A stretch of 64,000 bases of DNA from Gari tellinella (GCA_922989275.2 OV277863.1:45924999-45988998); one strand, 5' to 3'. Positions 10,853-21,492 are shown, numbered from the stretch's first letter. Numbers and translations are program-made. The notes: generated by a model not told the origin, from the letters alone.

Positions 10853-11417
10853 CCACCACAATCACACGAAACTATCATTCAATTGGTCAAATTTATTTTT
10901 AAACATAAACTATACATAATAAGCATGTGGCATTACATGAAAATTATTGCATTCTTTCATATTTACAGCGTTTAAAGTCTAAAACATCATTTCTCAAACT
11001 GACTGAAATAAAACGAGAATTAATGTGGTATTTTGTGCATGAAATCTTTGAACTTGTAAAAAGTGTTAATGAATATCATCATACATTGACCATGTAAAAA
11101 AGGCATTTCACAGATTGACTTGTCATTTCGTGATATGACTGACTGTACTTTATTTATTTTCGTTTGAAGGGCAATTACATCCAACACATATAGAATAAAA
11201 TACAGTCGTTCACATTAGCCCAGTCAGATCATTTGGAAGAGCATAGGTCCTGTAAAACTATTTTGCTTTCTACATACGGGTTCGACCCTCGAGCTAAGTA
11301 ATTCGTTTTTTGTCTTTAGGAAATTCAGTTTTAAACAAATTATCCTTTCATAAAATAATATTTACGCGCCTGTCACCAATTTATAGTTATGTATGCCAAA
11401 TCTGGTTTTCAGTCTCT

Positions 11418-11706
11418 TTAACCCTTTAACCCATAAAATCACCCTTTTATGCGTGTAATTATTTAACACATTACTCTAGCCTATTTCTAGTTTTGAGGCG
11501 ACAAGATAAAGCAGGTTGAAAGTAAAGAAGAAAGCGCCATAAGACACTTTTTGCTTTATTTTCATCCTGCTTTAAGCTACCCTCTGCCAGGATATAGAAA
11601 CTATTTCTTAAGGTGCTTATTCATGACTGTATAAAATCGAACTATTTTCTTCAGTGGAGGAATAAATTATAGGCGTAAAAGCTGTATTTATTGGGGTAAA
11701 GGGTTA
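11418..11706 (+). mobile_element. MITE family M4
   Basis: TTAACCCTTTAACCC at the left and GGGGTAAAGGGTTAA at the right. The core GCAGGTTGAAAGTAAAG has a complementary arm. Confidence 0.75.
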
Positions 11707-11819
11707 AACGTTAAGAAAAGTAGTTCTCTGTTAGGAAGTCTTGTACATGACATATAAAAGGCATCCCAGTATCTTTCCAGATTACTGAAACTAGGCTAAT
11801 AGTAGTACACAAAGTTTCC

Positions 11820-12175
11820 TTAACTCTTTACCCTATAACCTGTGTCTAGTTTTGAAGACATGTAACCACTAAACGCAGATTGAAAGTAAACCAGAACGTG
11901 CCTTAACCCTTTACCTGATAGCCTATTTATAGTACTTAAGATAGATGACTACTTAAAGCAGGTTGAAAGTAAAGCAGAATGCGCCTTAGGGCGCATTCTG
12001 CTTTACTTTCAGCCTGCTTTAAGCTATCATGTGCTATAATATAGAAAATATTCCCTATAATACATATTCATTACTGATTAAATTGGAACTATTTTCTTCA
12101 GCGGATGAATAAATCATATCCGCTAAAAGGCGCTTCTATTTGGTAAAGGGTTAAGGCGCATTGAGTAGTACAACC
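11820..12175 (+). mobile_element. M4 MITE interrupted by a second M4 MITE
   Basis: The outer copy starts AACTCTTTACCCTATAACC and runs to AACGTGCC-TTAA at 11906. It resumes at TTAA-GGCGCATT (12151). Its own centre, normally GCCTTAAGGC, is the insertion site of the inner copy. The outer right half is truncated shortly after. Confidence 0.85.
11907..12150 (+). mobile_element. MITE family M4, complete, with TTAA duplication
   Basis: A 244-base element with termini CCCTTTACC...GGTAAAGGG flanked by TTAA at 11903-11906 and 12151-12154. The palindromic core AAGCAGAATGCGCCTTAGGG is inside. TTAA duplication plus CCC-type ends is the signature of piggyBac-mobilised MITEs. Confidence 0.9.
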
Positions 12176-12415
12176 AGCAGTTTTAAAGCATACGACATTA
12201 TGGCGGTAAAAGCAGACGATTAAATTTGATGATGAAAGTATTAGTGAATTCTAAAGCAGACGTAAACATATAGGGATTATTCAATAGTATAATAATAATG
12301 CTTATTTTCATTGAACTTGATCCCTGGTAAGTCATGAACGGGGATGGACTGACTAATACTGCTTAATTAAACAATCTTTAACATGTTCATGTAATACACA
12401 AAACGAACTTAGTAA

Positions 12416-12625
12416 TTCAGGTTGAGAACCGCTAATGAGATCGCACCAAAATCGGTACTTAACGTACCGCGATCGGCCATTCTCGTCAACTGCTGGGCTG
12501 TTTCGAACCATGCTAAAGAATGGTCAGGAATATCCCGGCAGTCGACGAGAATAGCCGATCGCTCTCCGTAGAGTTCCGATATTGACCGACATTAGACAGA
12601 TCTCATTAGGGGACCTCAACCTTAA
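12416..12625. mobile_element. Foldback MITE
   Basis: Inverted ends AGGTTGAGAACCGCTAATGA and TCATTAGGGGACCTCAACCT, with GATCGG and CTCGTCGACTG-type arms inside. It is most like 20797-20992 in layout. Confidence 0.6.
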
Positions 12626-12841
12626 ATGATATGATCTCATCTATAATTATACAATCACTTTAAAAACATAACAAGTTTATGCATACAATCTTGCACACAA
12701 TAATTTACTTTTAGTTTATACATGAATGATGTATATGGCAACACGAAAAGCTTTTGTGAAACGCTGTGCTTCAGGTGAATGCTATAACCATGCCCTGGCA
12801 TAACTAGTGTTGTACTATGTATATTGGTTTTGTTCTTAGAG

Positions 12842-13379
12842 TACAGTCGAACCTGCCTTAGTGACCGTCTATTTTAAGAGACTACCTGTCATATGTGACC
12901 TTACTTGAGTCTCCGAACAGTTTTTACTATATATATTGACCCTGAATTAAGAGACTACCTGTCTTATGTGACAAGTGACCATGAAATCTGACTCCCTTCT
13001 GTTTCAAAGTGAAAACCAGGCTAAGTGACTAAGTCACGTTTTAACTGGATTTTAGGCAACCACATGTGGATTTTACTCACCCAATATGGGTTTTATGCGG
13101 TTTTCACGTGATCTTAATTGACCAATGGAATGACCAGAATTTAGTATGAGGTTAGATAATAAAAACTGTCAGAAAATGGCTGATCTCGACCAGAGGCCTA
13201 AAACAGCATTAAAAGAAACTGATGGACAAAGGAAACACATAAAATTAGTCTAAAAGCAAATACATGTATGCCTCGAATAAGATTTGGGGAGAATTAATCA
13301 GCAACTTCCCCACCAAAATCTCGAAACGAAAAATCAACAAGTTTTCAAAGCGAGTTCGATATATCGAGCTTCGACTGTA
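12842..13379. mobile_element. Non-autonomous Tc1/pogo-like element
   Basis: Ends TACAGTCGAACCTGCC and AGCTTCGACTGTA, flanked by TA. Internal repeats AAGAGACTACCTGTC occur twice. Termini starting CAGTCGAA-C resemble Tigger/pogo MITEs (inference). There is no transposase frame. Confidence 0.55.
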
Positions 13380-13544
13380 TGCCAACAATGAGGTACAATC
13401 AAAACTAGATAATTCGCACTCGCGTTAGTTCGATCATACCACAGTTCAAAGTTAAAAAGTGACTTAGCCACGTTTTACTTTGAAATACGGATATATTCGA
13501 CTTAGACGAGACCAAATTATCGAAATTAAGCTTCTGAAATACTG

Positions 13545-13805
13545 GTAAGGTTGATTTTACAAACTAATGGTAACAATCTTTATAATCTTGGTAATTATAT
13601 TGAAGGATTTTAACTTGTTCGGAATTTGTTTCTATGCACGCTCGTATATCCAGAAGGTATCATGCTTATTTTAGATATAAATGTAGTTATTTGTCTATTC
13701 TCGCTTTGTAGGTACATTTATATAATTTCATGCGAAGCGCTTTTGAACGCATAACTCCTGTGTGAAAAGAGCGCTATATAAAGCAGGTATAATAAAAATA
13801 AAAAT
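13545..13805 (+). repeat. Dispersed repeat ending in AGCGCTATATAAA
   Basis: GATTTTACAAACTAATGG through GTGAAAAGAGCGCTATATAA and an AATAAAAATA tail. The same sequence occurs inverted at 45852-46075. The A+T microsatellite tail suggests a retroposon 3' end. Confidence 0.65.
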
Positions 13806-14044
13806 AATTTAAGGGATATCAAAGTATCTAGTTTCGACTGGAACTATATTTCTCTTCTAAATGACATTGATCTTTGTCTGACATGGCCCAAGATGTATTA
13901 AACATAAGGTCTTCTAGTGTGGAGTACACACGTCAAATGTCAAGTGTTTATTACATGTAGTTCCAAAGTTATGGCCAAGGTTAAAGTTGTGGATAGACAC
14001 ACGGACAGATCAAAATAATATACCCCGATCTTCGACCTCGGTGG

Positions 14045-14306
14045 TACAGTGGAGAAAACGTTATTCTTTCCCGTTTAAACGCAAATGAAACGCAAACGTA
14101 ACGCAAACGTATTGTAATAAAATAGATAATTTGACAAGTTTTTGACAATACTAAGGGTTCATTTTTATCTAAGTGGCAAACTGTTTGGAGCCTGTTCAGA
14201 CGCCGGGTTACCCGGCGTCTGATCTGGCTCCAAACTGTTTACAATAGAACTAATAGATTTAGCGTAAACGCGTTTATTGGGAAAGAATAACGTTTTCTCC
14301 ACTGTA
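14045..14306 (-). mobile_element. MITE family M1
   Basis: Full copy bounded by TACAGTGGAGAAAACGTTAT and CTCCACTGTA. The left core arm has CCTGTTCAGACG, one change from the usual GATCAGACG. Confidence 0.9.
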
Positions 14307-14572
14307 TAACAAATGACAAAACGACGCAACAAGACAAAGACGGAATGAAACACGTATTGATGAAAGACAACTAATGTATACAATGTTTAAACCCAGCATA
14401 CAGATCATTGTTTATATCACTAATCTGTTGCACTGTTGTACACATCGTGATCACAGTGCATTATTACGGGTGTTGAAGTTGTTCCCAATTTTAATGAATT
14501 GTAACAAAGAAAGACAAAGTCAACAACAACAACACGGACACTCAATAAGTTACAATTAATATTGTTCTCATA

Positions 14573-14819
14573 TTAACCCATTTATGCCTGGATATTGCAA
14601 TAAACTCCCTTTATACTTGCTAGAAAGTTTCATTATATATACATTATATACAAGGGTGATTTAAAGACATTGAAGCATTTGTCCATACAGGAACATATTT
14701 CATATGATTTAGCAAACAGTGCAGGATCCTGGTGAGACGCCGCGTAACGCGGCGTCTCATCAGGGTCTACACAGTTTGCTATTGTCTACTATAGTAGATA
14801 CTAGGCATAAATGGGTTAA
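14573..14819. mobile_element. MITE family M9
   Basis: TTAA target duplication and perfect 13-base termini CCCATTTATGCCT...AGGCATAAATGGG. The core GGTGAGACGCCGCG...CGCGGCGTCTCATC is a variant with GAGACG instead of CAGACG, matched in both arms. Confidence 0.85.
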
Positions 14820-15045
14820 TTTGTAGAACAGAACAATATTTTAATTCTTTTGATCATAAACATGAAGTTTATCGTCCATACATAAATATAGACATATAAA
14901 GTCAAAGTCAATAACATGATTCTGATACTAGAATGCAGACATATGTAGACATCTACCACATTTCAAATTATAATGTAAATACTAGCATATCGTAATAAAT
15001 ATTAACAAGGTCAAGTGATTAGTGGCGTTCGTTCATCGCAATTAA

Positions 15046-15260
15046 TGTTGGGAAAACGTTATTTCTCCCCAGTAAACGCATTCATGCTAGAAAAAAATAT
15101 TGGGTCAATTGCAAACATTTTGGACCCTGATCAGACGCCGAGTTACTCTGTGCCGGATCAGGCTCAAAACAAACTGTTTTGCATCTCAGATTAAAATAAG
15201 TAGTCAACAGTTTCATAAATTTGTTATTTTCGACGTTTTAGTGCATTTCGTTTGGCGGCG
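15046..15260 (+). mobile_element. Degenerate M1 MITE
   Basis: GGGAAAACGTTATTTCTCCC, AGTAAACGCATTCATGC and the core CCTGATCAGACGCCGAG remain. The right terminus is lost. Confidence 0.6.
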
Positions 15261-15319
15261 AGCAGATGACGTGGCGTTTATTTTCTACTGCAAATTTGCA
15301 TTTTACAACTGAGCTTTTT

Positions 15320-15479
15320 GGTACTGGGTCCATGCTTACATAAAGCTTTTGAGCTGAGTTGCAAACCATTCTCAAGCATTTTTTGGTCAGATTTGAGCCT
15401 AGGCTCAAATCTGACCAATCAAATGATTGAGAACGAACTCAGACTCAACACAAACGCTTTATAAGCGCTGGGCCTGGTG
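15320..15479. mobile_element. Palindromic MITE family M7
   Basis: Arms TTTGAGCCTAGGCTCAAA extended by TGACCAATCAAATG and its complement, with outer arms TAAAGCTTTTGAGC-type and GCTTTATAAGC. No link to the GATCAGACG core. Confidence 0.7.
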
Positions 15480-15925
15480 TAAATGTCTCCGATAATTCCA
15501 TAGACTTGAACACCGACTTTGAAGCTGAATTACTTATTTCATGGATGTTTCTTTTCCAATTTCCAATTCCTAAAATATAGGAACAAAGCAATTGAATTAT
15601 CATTATATTTTCGTCTTTTCAGACTTGATGAAGAGGGTATCCACCAGAAAAATTAACAAGTTTGCAGTGATTATCGCTGTATGTGAACTTTTCGATTTTC
15701 AGTGCTTAAGACTTTGGAATTAAATCTTATGTCACAGCCTTTAATCCTTTCCCCTATAAAAGGGTATTTTAGCCATTTACTTTTTCCGCATAGAGATAAC
15801 TTTAATGCTTCATTCATGCCCTCTTAAAGGGCCCTTGGATATAGGAAATGTTTCTTCACCCTAACAGGTGGATGCTTAAAGCAGACATTATGCAACGATC
15901 TTTCTAAAACAGTGATAGCTTAAGC

Positions 15926-16150
15926 TACAGTGGAGAAGAGTTATTATTTCCCAATAAACGCGTTTACGCTATAACTATTATTTACATTGCAAACAGTTTG
16001 GAGCCAGATCAGACGCCGGGTTACATGGCGTCTGATCCGACTCCAAAATGTTTGTCACTCAGATTAAAATAAATCGTGAGAAATGACAAAATTCGAAAAT
16101 TTCTACATTTTAGTGCATCACGTTGCGATTCGTTTGCGTTTACATTGTAT
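15926..16150 (+). mobile_element. MITE family M1, decayed right end
   Basis: The left end TACAGTGGAGAAGAGTTATT and CCCAATAAACGCG arm are intact. The core right arm is mutated and the right terminus decayed to TTACATTGTA. Confidence 0.75.
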
Positions 16151-16217
16151 GAGGGAGTGGGTTATACTGAGGCATGTGTAAGGATGCATTTTCACATTTA
16201 TGTAGAAAGAAAAGCAC

Positions 16218-16618
16218 CATGTTAAAACGCTATCACGCTAACACGCCAGGTTAAATCGCTATCACGCTAACACACTATCACGTTAACACGCCATGTTAAA
16301 TCGCCATCACGTTAACACACCATGTTAAATCGCTATCACGCTAACACACTATCACGTTAACACGCCATGTTAAATCGCCATCACTTTAACACGCCATGTT
16401 AAATCGCTATAACGCTAACACGCCATGTTAAATCGCTATCACGTTAACACGCCATGTTAAATCGCTATAACACTAACACGCCATGTTAAATCGCTATCAC
16501 GTTAACACGCCATGTTAAATCGCTATAACGCTAACACGCCATGTTAAATCGCCATCACGTTAACACGCCATGTTAAATCGCTATAACGCTAACACGCCAT
16601 GTTAAATCGGTATCACGC
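16218..16618. repeat. 29-bp minisatellite
   Basis: About 13 units of ACACGCCATG-TTAAATCGCTA-TAACGCTA with C/A and G/C variants, mostly 29 bases long with a few shorter units. The last unit runs into the stop codon of the main gene (16613-16615), so on the minus strand the array is the start of the 3' UTR. Confidence 0.9.
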
Positions 16619-16754
16619 AATCTCCTCAACAAGTTTCTTCTCATCGAGTTTCTCGTCATCCTTGTTTTTCGTCTTCTTCTTTGATTTTCGTCTCTCTTTT
16701 TTGATCTTCATTTTGGCTTTCTTTGACGCTTTCCTCAGTTTGTAATAAATGTCG
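16613..16754 (-). CDS. Exon 19 (terminal) of receptor-like gene: lysine-rich cytoplasmic tail
   Basis: Acceptor TTAATTACAG precedes the exon. One base completes Ser with the AG left by exon 18, then DIYYKLRKASKKAKMKIKKE and a further Lys/Glu-rich stretch, ending KLVEEIA and TGA. The phase fit (2 into 2) is the reason to join it to the transmembrane exon, although the exon lies 1.5 kb downstream. The very basic, charged composition suits a cytoplasmic tail. There are two adjacent Tyr residues (YY) but no recognised signalling motif. The exon is wedged between a 29-bp minisatellite and a 174-bp tandem repeat. Confidence 0.65.
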
Positions 16755-16889
16755 CTGTAATTAATCAGAAAGTGGTCATTTGTTAAAAGAAGATACTTTA
16801 TTCTATCAATGGGTAATGTAAATTCATGTACGTACAAAAATGTACATTCATACCTGAAAGGCTTTGAAGGTTTTTTGTTTTTAAATTTT

Positions 16890-17625
16890 TTTAGTTTTAA
16901 AGGTGGATTAGAAGTGATCCTCCAAGGTAACACCTGTATAAGTATTAAAATATTTTTAAGTCCAAAATAGGCCAAAATCAAGGTTGGGTAATATGGGCGG
17001 ATTGGTAGTGATCCAAGGTAACAACTGTATACGTATCAAAGCATTGTAGTTAGTTGTGTTGATGCTAGACGGAATGGTAAATTATAGTTAACCAAGAAAT
17101 AGCCCATTTAAAACATTCTAAGTACAAATTAGGTCAAGGCCAAAGTAAAAATCGAGGTTGGGTGATATTGGTGGATAGGGAATGGTCCAAAGAAACAACT
17201 GTATAAGTATCAAGGCGTTGTAGTCAGTAGTGTTGATGCTAGATGAAACGGTAAAATCTAGTTTACCAAGAAATAGCCAATTAAAAATACTCTAAGTACA
17301 AAATAGGTCACGGTCAATGTCAAAATCAAGGTTGGGTAATATGGGAGGATTGGCAGTGATCTAAGCTAACAACTGTATAAGTACCAAGGCAGTGTAGTAA
17401 GTTGTGTTGATGCTAGACGAAGCGGTAAAATCTAGTTAACCAAGAAATAGCCCATTTAAAAACAATTTACGTACAAATAAGGTCAATGTAAAGGTTAAAA
17501 TTGCGGTTGGGTGATATTAGTGGATAGGGAATGGTCAAAGGAAACAACTGTATAAGTATCAAGGCATTTGAGCAAGCGGTGTTGATGCTAGACGAAACGG
17601 TAAAATCTACTTAACCTTGTTATTC
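16890..17625. repeat. 174-bp tandem repeat (four units plus a fragment)
   Basis: Units start AGGTTGGGTAATATGGG or the variant GGGTGATATTGGTGG at 16981, 17155, 17329 and 17504. Shared landmarks are ACAACTGTATAAGTATCAAG and GTTGATGCTAGACGAA. A partial unit precedes 16981. Alternate units look more alike, hinting at a 348-base higher-order period. Confidence 0.9.
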
Positions 17626-17790
17626 ATTAAAAGTTTTATAGGTGAATGGGTTATCAAGATAGTTCGTGTATTACCATGGTCAAAACAGTTTCTACACAAT
17701 TCACAGTTCTAAATGTATTTCCAACCTATATTGGATTTAGAAAACCTTGCATTATATAACACAAGGACAGTCGTAACAGTTCTTGAGAGT

Positions 17791-18037
17791 AAACCCTTTT
17801 CATGATCGAATTCATCTTGAGGATTTTACCCCTTCACCGCCATATTGTCGTCTGCTTCAATATCGTTGTCTGCCAAATCGTTTCAAAGTTAGATTTAATG
17901 CGGTATACAATGTTACTGATGGGATTTCAAAACAAAAGGCAAACAGTTTTGATCAGTCGCCGCGTTACGCGGCGTCTGATCAGGACCATTACTGTTTGCA
18001 AATGTGCTTTATGACGTCATTCAGAGTGAAAGGGTTA
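17791..18037 (+). mobile_element. MITE family M8
   Basis: ACCCCTTCACCGCC, TATTGTCGTCTGCTTCAATA and the core GATCAGTCGCCGCG...CGCGGCGTCTGATC, ending GAGTGAAAGGGTTAA. Family M8 has TTAA-flanked CCCTTT...AAAGGG ends, seen best at 39407. Confidence 0.8.
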
Positions 18038-18130
18038 ATATATCACACGGACTCCAGATACGGCGAATATCTGAAAAACTATAATCTTTATGCCTACACC
18101 TGTTCACCATAAATTTATAAAATTACTATT

Positions 18131-18172
18131 TATTAGAATTGTCTCGAAGAGACGACTCTAATGAGTAGTAAG
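18131..18172. repeat. Short hairpin related to 9464
   Basis: TTAGAATTGTCTCGAAGAGA and CGACTCTAATGAGTAGTA form an imperfect hairpin of the same sequence family. Confidence 0.6.
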
Positions 18173-18284
18173 AATATATGGTTTGGTGCGTATATGATGG
18201 GGGAATACGTTGCAAATATTACGTCTTCCACCTCTTATCTTGATATTCCCTTTAATCAAGAATCCAGGCAAAATACAAATGAAA

Positions 18285-18309
18285 CTATAGTTGATCATAC
18301 TTTAAATAC
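18285..18309 (-). CDS. Alternative 3' extension of exon 18 (short tail)
   Basis: Read-through of the weak donor encodes RYLKYDQL then TAG. The YDQL ending resembles a tyrosine-based sorting motif only loosely. No polyadenylation evidence was checked. Confidence 0.35.
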
Positions 18310-18400
18310 CTTTTCTCTAGTTTCTTTTTTCGGGCACATATTTCGTAGCCGATGAAGAACAACAACACAAGTCCAAAGGCCGCAAGGGCGAGACTAATGA
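18310..18400 (-). CDS. Exon 18: transmembrane segment
   Basis: Acceptor TTATTTTCAG, phase 1 in. The encoded peptide begins VISLALAAFGLVLLFFIGYE and continues ICARKKKLEK: about 20 hydrophobic residues followed by a basic stop-transfer cluster, so the N-terminal side is extracellular and the protein is type I. Donor AAAAG-GTATTT leaves phase 2, fitting exon 19. The donor is weak at positions +4 to +6. If it is not used, translation runs on for RYLKYDQL to a TAG at 18285, giving a short alternative tail. Confidence 0.85.
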
Positions 18401-18596
18401 CTGAAAATAAAGGACACGAATGTTTACTTAATATCTGATTAACATGCAATTGCCGTTTTTCTAAAGCTGTTTGCAATATAAGAAATGCCTCAGAATTTTT
18501 CAAAAGAGGACCAACAGTTTGAATTATAATCATACCACCTCTTTTAGTAACACTAAGGAGCACTCGTTTATTACTAGCGGGGCGGGTGTGTACGAG

Positions 18597-18846
18597 TACA
18601 GTGGAGAATCTGTTATTCTTTCCCGTTTAAACGCAAACGTACGCAAACGCAAAACACTAAAACGTAGAAAAGTATAACTTTTGGACACTTCTGATAATCC
18701 ATGTTTATCTTGGTGGCAAACAGTTTGGAGCCTGATCAGACGCCGGGTTACCCGGCGTCTGATCTGGCTCCAAACTGTTTGCAGTGCGAAAAATAGTTTT
18801 AGCGTAAACGCGTTTATTGGGAAAGAATAACGTTTTCTCCACTGTA
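18597..18846 (-). mobile_element. MITE family M1
   Basis: Full copy, TACAGTGGAGAATCTG to CTCCACTGTA. It lies about 200 bases from exon 18, inside the preceding intron. Confidence 0.9.
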
Positions 18847-18859
18847 TTCCTGCATTGAT

Positions 18860-19051
18860 CCTTAACTCCATATCATGTTTCTGGTTTGAACGAAGTTGAC
18901 CACTTAAAACAGGTTGAAAGTAAAACAGAATGTGCCTTAAGGCTGTAAGCTACAATCTATAGGAATATATAAACTTTTTCCCTTCCTTATGATGCATTTT
19001 CATAACTAAATTAAAGTCCTAAGAATGCTTATTCATGGAGTATTGGGTTAA
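18860..19051 (+). mobile_element. MITE family M4, decayed
   Basis: TTAACTCCATATCATGTTTC and AAAACAGGTTGAAAGTAAAA, ending ATTGGGTTAA. The right arm of the core is mostly lost. Confidence 0.6.
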
Positions 19052-19087
19052 AGCAACCCTTATTTAGTAATACACATGTATACAGTA

Positions 19088-19473
19088 AGGGTGTAACAAT
19101 ACGGTGAAAACAGAATCGCAATATATTGTAATACAAAGGAAACGTATTGCAATATATAGGAATATATTGTGGCAACTTGTAAGTACAAACTTTGGATAGT
19201 AATTAGCCTTGAAAACGTATTTAAAGTATTGAAAGGATAAAAGGAGTGCTTTAATAAGAGAAAGGGTCCAACTTAACATAATCATTTGCTGTGAATGTTA
19301 TAATTGCCACAGCATCACAGTCAAATTAACAGGACATCCCCTCTAGTACATGTATGTGCTAAAATAATATAAAGAATATTGCAATACGGAAAAACCGTAT
19401 TGAAATAGGTATTGCTAAGAGGCGTATTGTAATATACAATGTAACGATATATTTCCATATTGTTACACCCCTT
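19088..19473. mobile_element. hAT-like MITE
   Basis: Ends AGGGTGTAACAATACGG and ATATTGTTACACCCCTT with inner ATATATTGTAATACA arms. A TATACAG motif on both sides may be the target duplication. The GGGTGTAACAATAC terminus is known from hAT elements of invertebrates (inference). Confidence 0.6.
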
Positions 19474-19490
19474 ATATACAGGGTACTTAC

Positions 19491-19525
19491 ATCCCCATTC
19501 TGTTTCGCATGTGCCATTAGAACAA
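19491..19525 (-). other. Possible cryptic or alternative microexon
   Basis: The acceptor (pyrimidine-rich, ending TTTTTCAG) and donor GTAAGTAC look good and enclose 35 bases. One frame reads CSNGTCETEWG, EGF-like. The length is not a multiple of three, so it cannot sit between exons 17 and 18 without breaking the frame. Confidence 0.25.
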
Positions 19526-19635
19526 CTGAAAAAGACATCAGAAGACGAAAAATTAGACAATCTACTAGAATGGCGAGTAGGGCGCTATTTTCCTAAACTG
19601 CAATGAAGACGTTATTCTTTACCGCTTAACTCTTA

Positions 19636-19868
19636 CCGTTCAACACTAAGTAACTCTTGTGGGTTATTAGGATCCATTGTGTATATTTTTGTTACCAAAA
19701 TATGATCCAGTCTACATGGAATTCTGGGTAATTTTATAAATACTGTTCTGAATTAGCAAACAGTGTTAACACTGATCAGAGGGCTAGGAGCCCTCTGATC
19801 TGGGTTTACACTGTTTGTAAATGTAATGAGTTTATTTTAAACAGGTCCATGCTGGTGTTGAAAGAGTT
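19636..19868. mobile_element. M10-like MITE, decayed
   Basis: The core CAGTGTTAACACTGATCAGA-GGGCTAGGAGCCC-TCTGATCTGG has matched arms. The outer ends TAACTCTTGTG and GAAAGAGTTAA are weak. Confidence 0.5.
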
Positions 19869-20129
19869 AAATGGTTTTAAACGCAAACGCAATACTATAG
19901 GGGTGACAATTTAATAAACAAAGCATTTACCTATTAAAATAAATTTTTAAAAGGCAACTTCTTGAAAAAAATAACGATTAGTTTAAATAGCAAATAGTCT
20001 GACCAGACGCCGGGCTACCTTGCCTCTTATTGGGCCCAAACTGTATGTACAGGACACGTCTCTACTGTGCTATGATAGAGTGGAGGGCGCTATTTTCCCG
20101 CATTGCCACATTTGCCACATCTGGAGCAC

Positions 20130-20280
20130 AGGCTCCGAGGTTATAAAGCTTTTGACTTGAGTCTAAACTCGTTACCAAGCATTTGATTGGTCAGATTTGA
20201 GCCTAGGCTCAAATCTGACCAATCAAATGCTAGGGAACAAACTCAGACTCAACTTAAACGCCTTGTAACCTCGGAGCCTG
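20130..20280. mobile_element. Palindromic MITE family M7
   Basis: AGGCTCCGAGGTTATAAAGC and its complement at the ends, with the centre TTTGAGCCTAGGCTCAAA. It is the best-preserved M7 copy here. Confidence 0.8.
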
Positions 20281-20435
20281 AACTCATCTTCGGTACCATG
20301 ATCTCCTGTTACTCAATAATATTTAGAAGATGAGTGATGAACAGTCCCTACCCATTATACACATGCTGTACTACAGCATAGATTAAAATTCAGCCGGAAA
20401 AACAGACATCATCGTTTTATTAATAGTCGTTTTTA

Positions 20436-20623
20436 CACATTACCCTGTAGCCTGTTTCTAGATTTGAAGGTAGAGGACCACATAATACATGTTGAAAATA
20501 AAGCAGAATGTGCCTTAAGGCATCTTCTGTTTTTTTTTCAGTCTGCTTTAAATTACCATCTGTTAGAATATAGAAACATTTCTTAGGAGTAAATTTAAGG
20601 CGTATCTTTCGGTTGATGGGTTA
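20436..20623 (+). mobile_element. MITE family M4, decayed
   Basis: ACCCTGTAGCCTGTTTCTAG, AAAGCAGAATGTGCCTTAAG, ending GATGGGTTAA. Confidence 0.65.
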
Positions 20624-20796
20624 ATTTTTTATTCTTATATCTCGAACAAGCAAACATCGCAGACCCTGATGAGACGGCGCGTATACGCGTATCTCATTTG
20701 GATATCTACACTATTTGCGAGTGTCCCTTTTTGAGACACTATGTACATGGAGGTTGAACAAAATATATTTCGTATACATGTATTTATAAATTTGCT

Positions 20797-20992
20797 TAAG
20801 GTGGTTCGTCCGTACTGGGATCGCGTCAATGTATGTCAATACTAGTATCGGTACACTACACAGATCGATCGGTAATTGCCGTTAACTGACGGACGGTACC
20901 TAACTCGAGCATAGTTCGGTACGGACGGTCAGCTGACGAGATATTGACCTACATCGGCCCGTTCTAATTAGGGGCATACTACCTTAAATAGG
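20797..20992. mobile_element. Foldback MITE
   Basis: Ends TTAAGGTGGTTCGTCCGTAC and ATTAGGGGCATACTACCTTAA, with GGTACGGACGGTCAGC-type internal arms pairing with GCCGTTAACTGACGGACGG-type sequence. Confidence 0.55.
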
Positions 20993-21242
20993 CCAATGCG
21001 ATTCATGTAGTTAATTACACTGATCTGTTTATCTTAGGTTGTAAAAACACATGTATCCCGACAGCAACTATGTATAAAAAAGAAAGCAATTTAATGATAG
21101 GTAATATGATACTTGTTCTCATTAGTTATGGTTGTGATGCTTCATTATATAATGTTCAAACATGAGGGAAACCATTTCAGACTTACCTGAGACTATGTGT
21201 GGTTGTATCCATTGCAGGTACTGGAAAAGATAATTAAAAAAG

Positions 21243-21492
21243 TACAGTGGAGAAGACGTTATTCTTATCCAATAAACGCGTTTACACTAAAACTAATATT
21301 TCCATTGCAAATAATTTGGAGCCAGATCAGACGCCGGGTAACCCGGCGTCTGATCAGGCTCCGAACTGTTTGCTTCACAGATTAAGATAAATCGTGAGCA
21401 ATGTCAAAAAGTTATATTTTTCTACATTTAGTGTATTGCGTTTGCGTTTGGTTTTCGTTTTAACGGATAAGAATAACATTTTCTCCAAAGTA
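21243..21492 (+). mobile_element. MITE family M1
   Basis: TACAGTGGAGAAGACGTTAT at the left. The right end is mutated to TTCTCCAAAGTA. The core is intact. Confidence 0.85.

Larger units (their letters stand above)
9799..11150. mobile_element. DNA element with TCACGAAATGAC inverted ends, split by a LINE
   Basis: The left end has CAGTCATTTCACGAAATGAC followed by AGTCAATCTG. The right end (about 11118-11150) carries the reverse complement with few changes. The LINE fragment lies between them, so the LINE probably inserted into this older element. Confidence 0.5.

Noticed and set aside
16218..16618. CRISPR-like array
   Set aside because: Units are contiguous 29-mers with no unique spacers, in animal DNA; it is a minisatellite.
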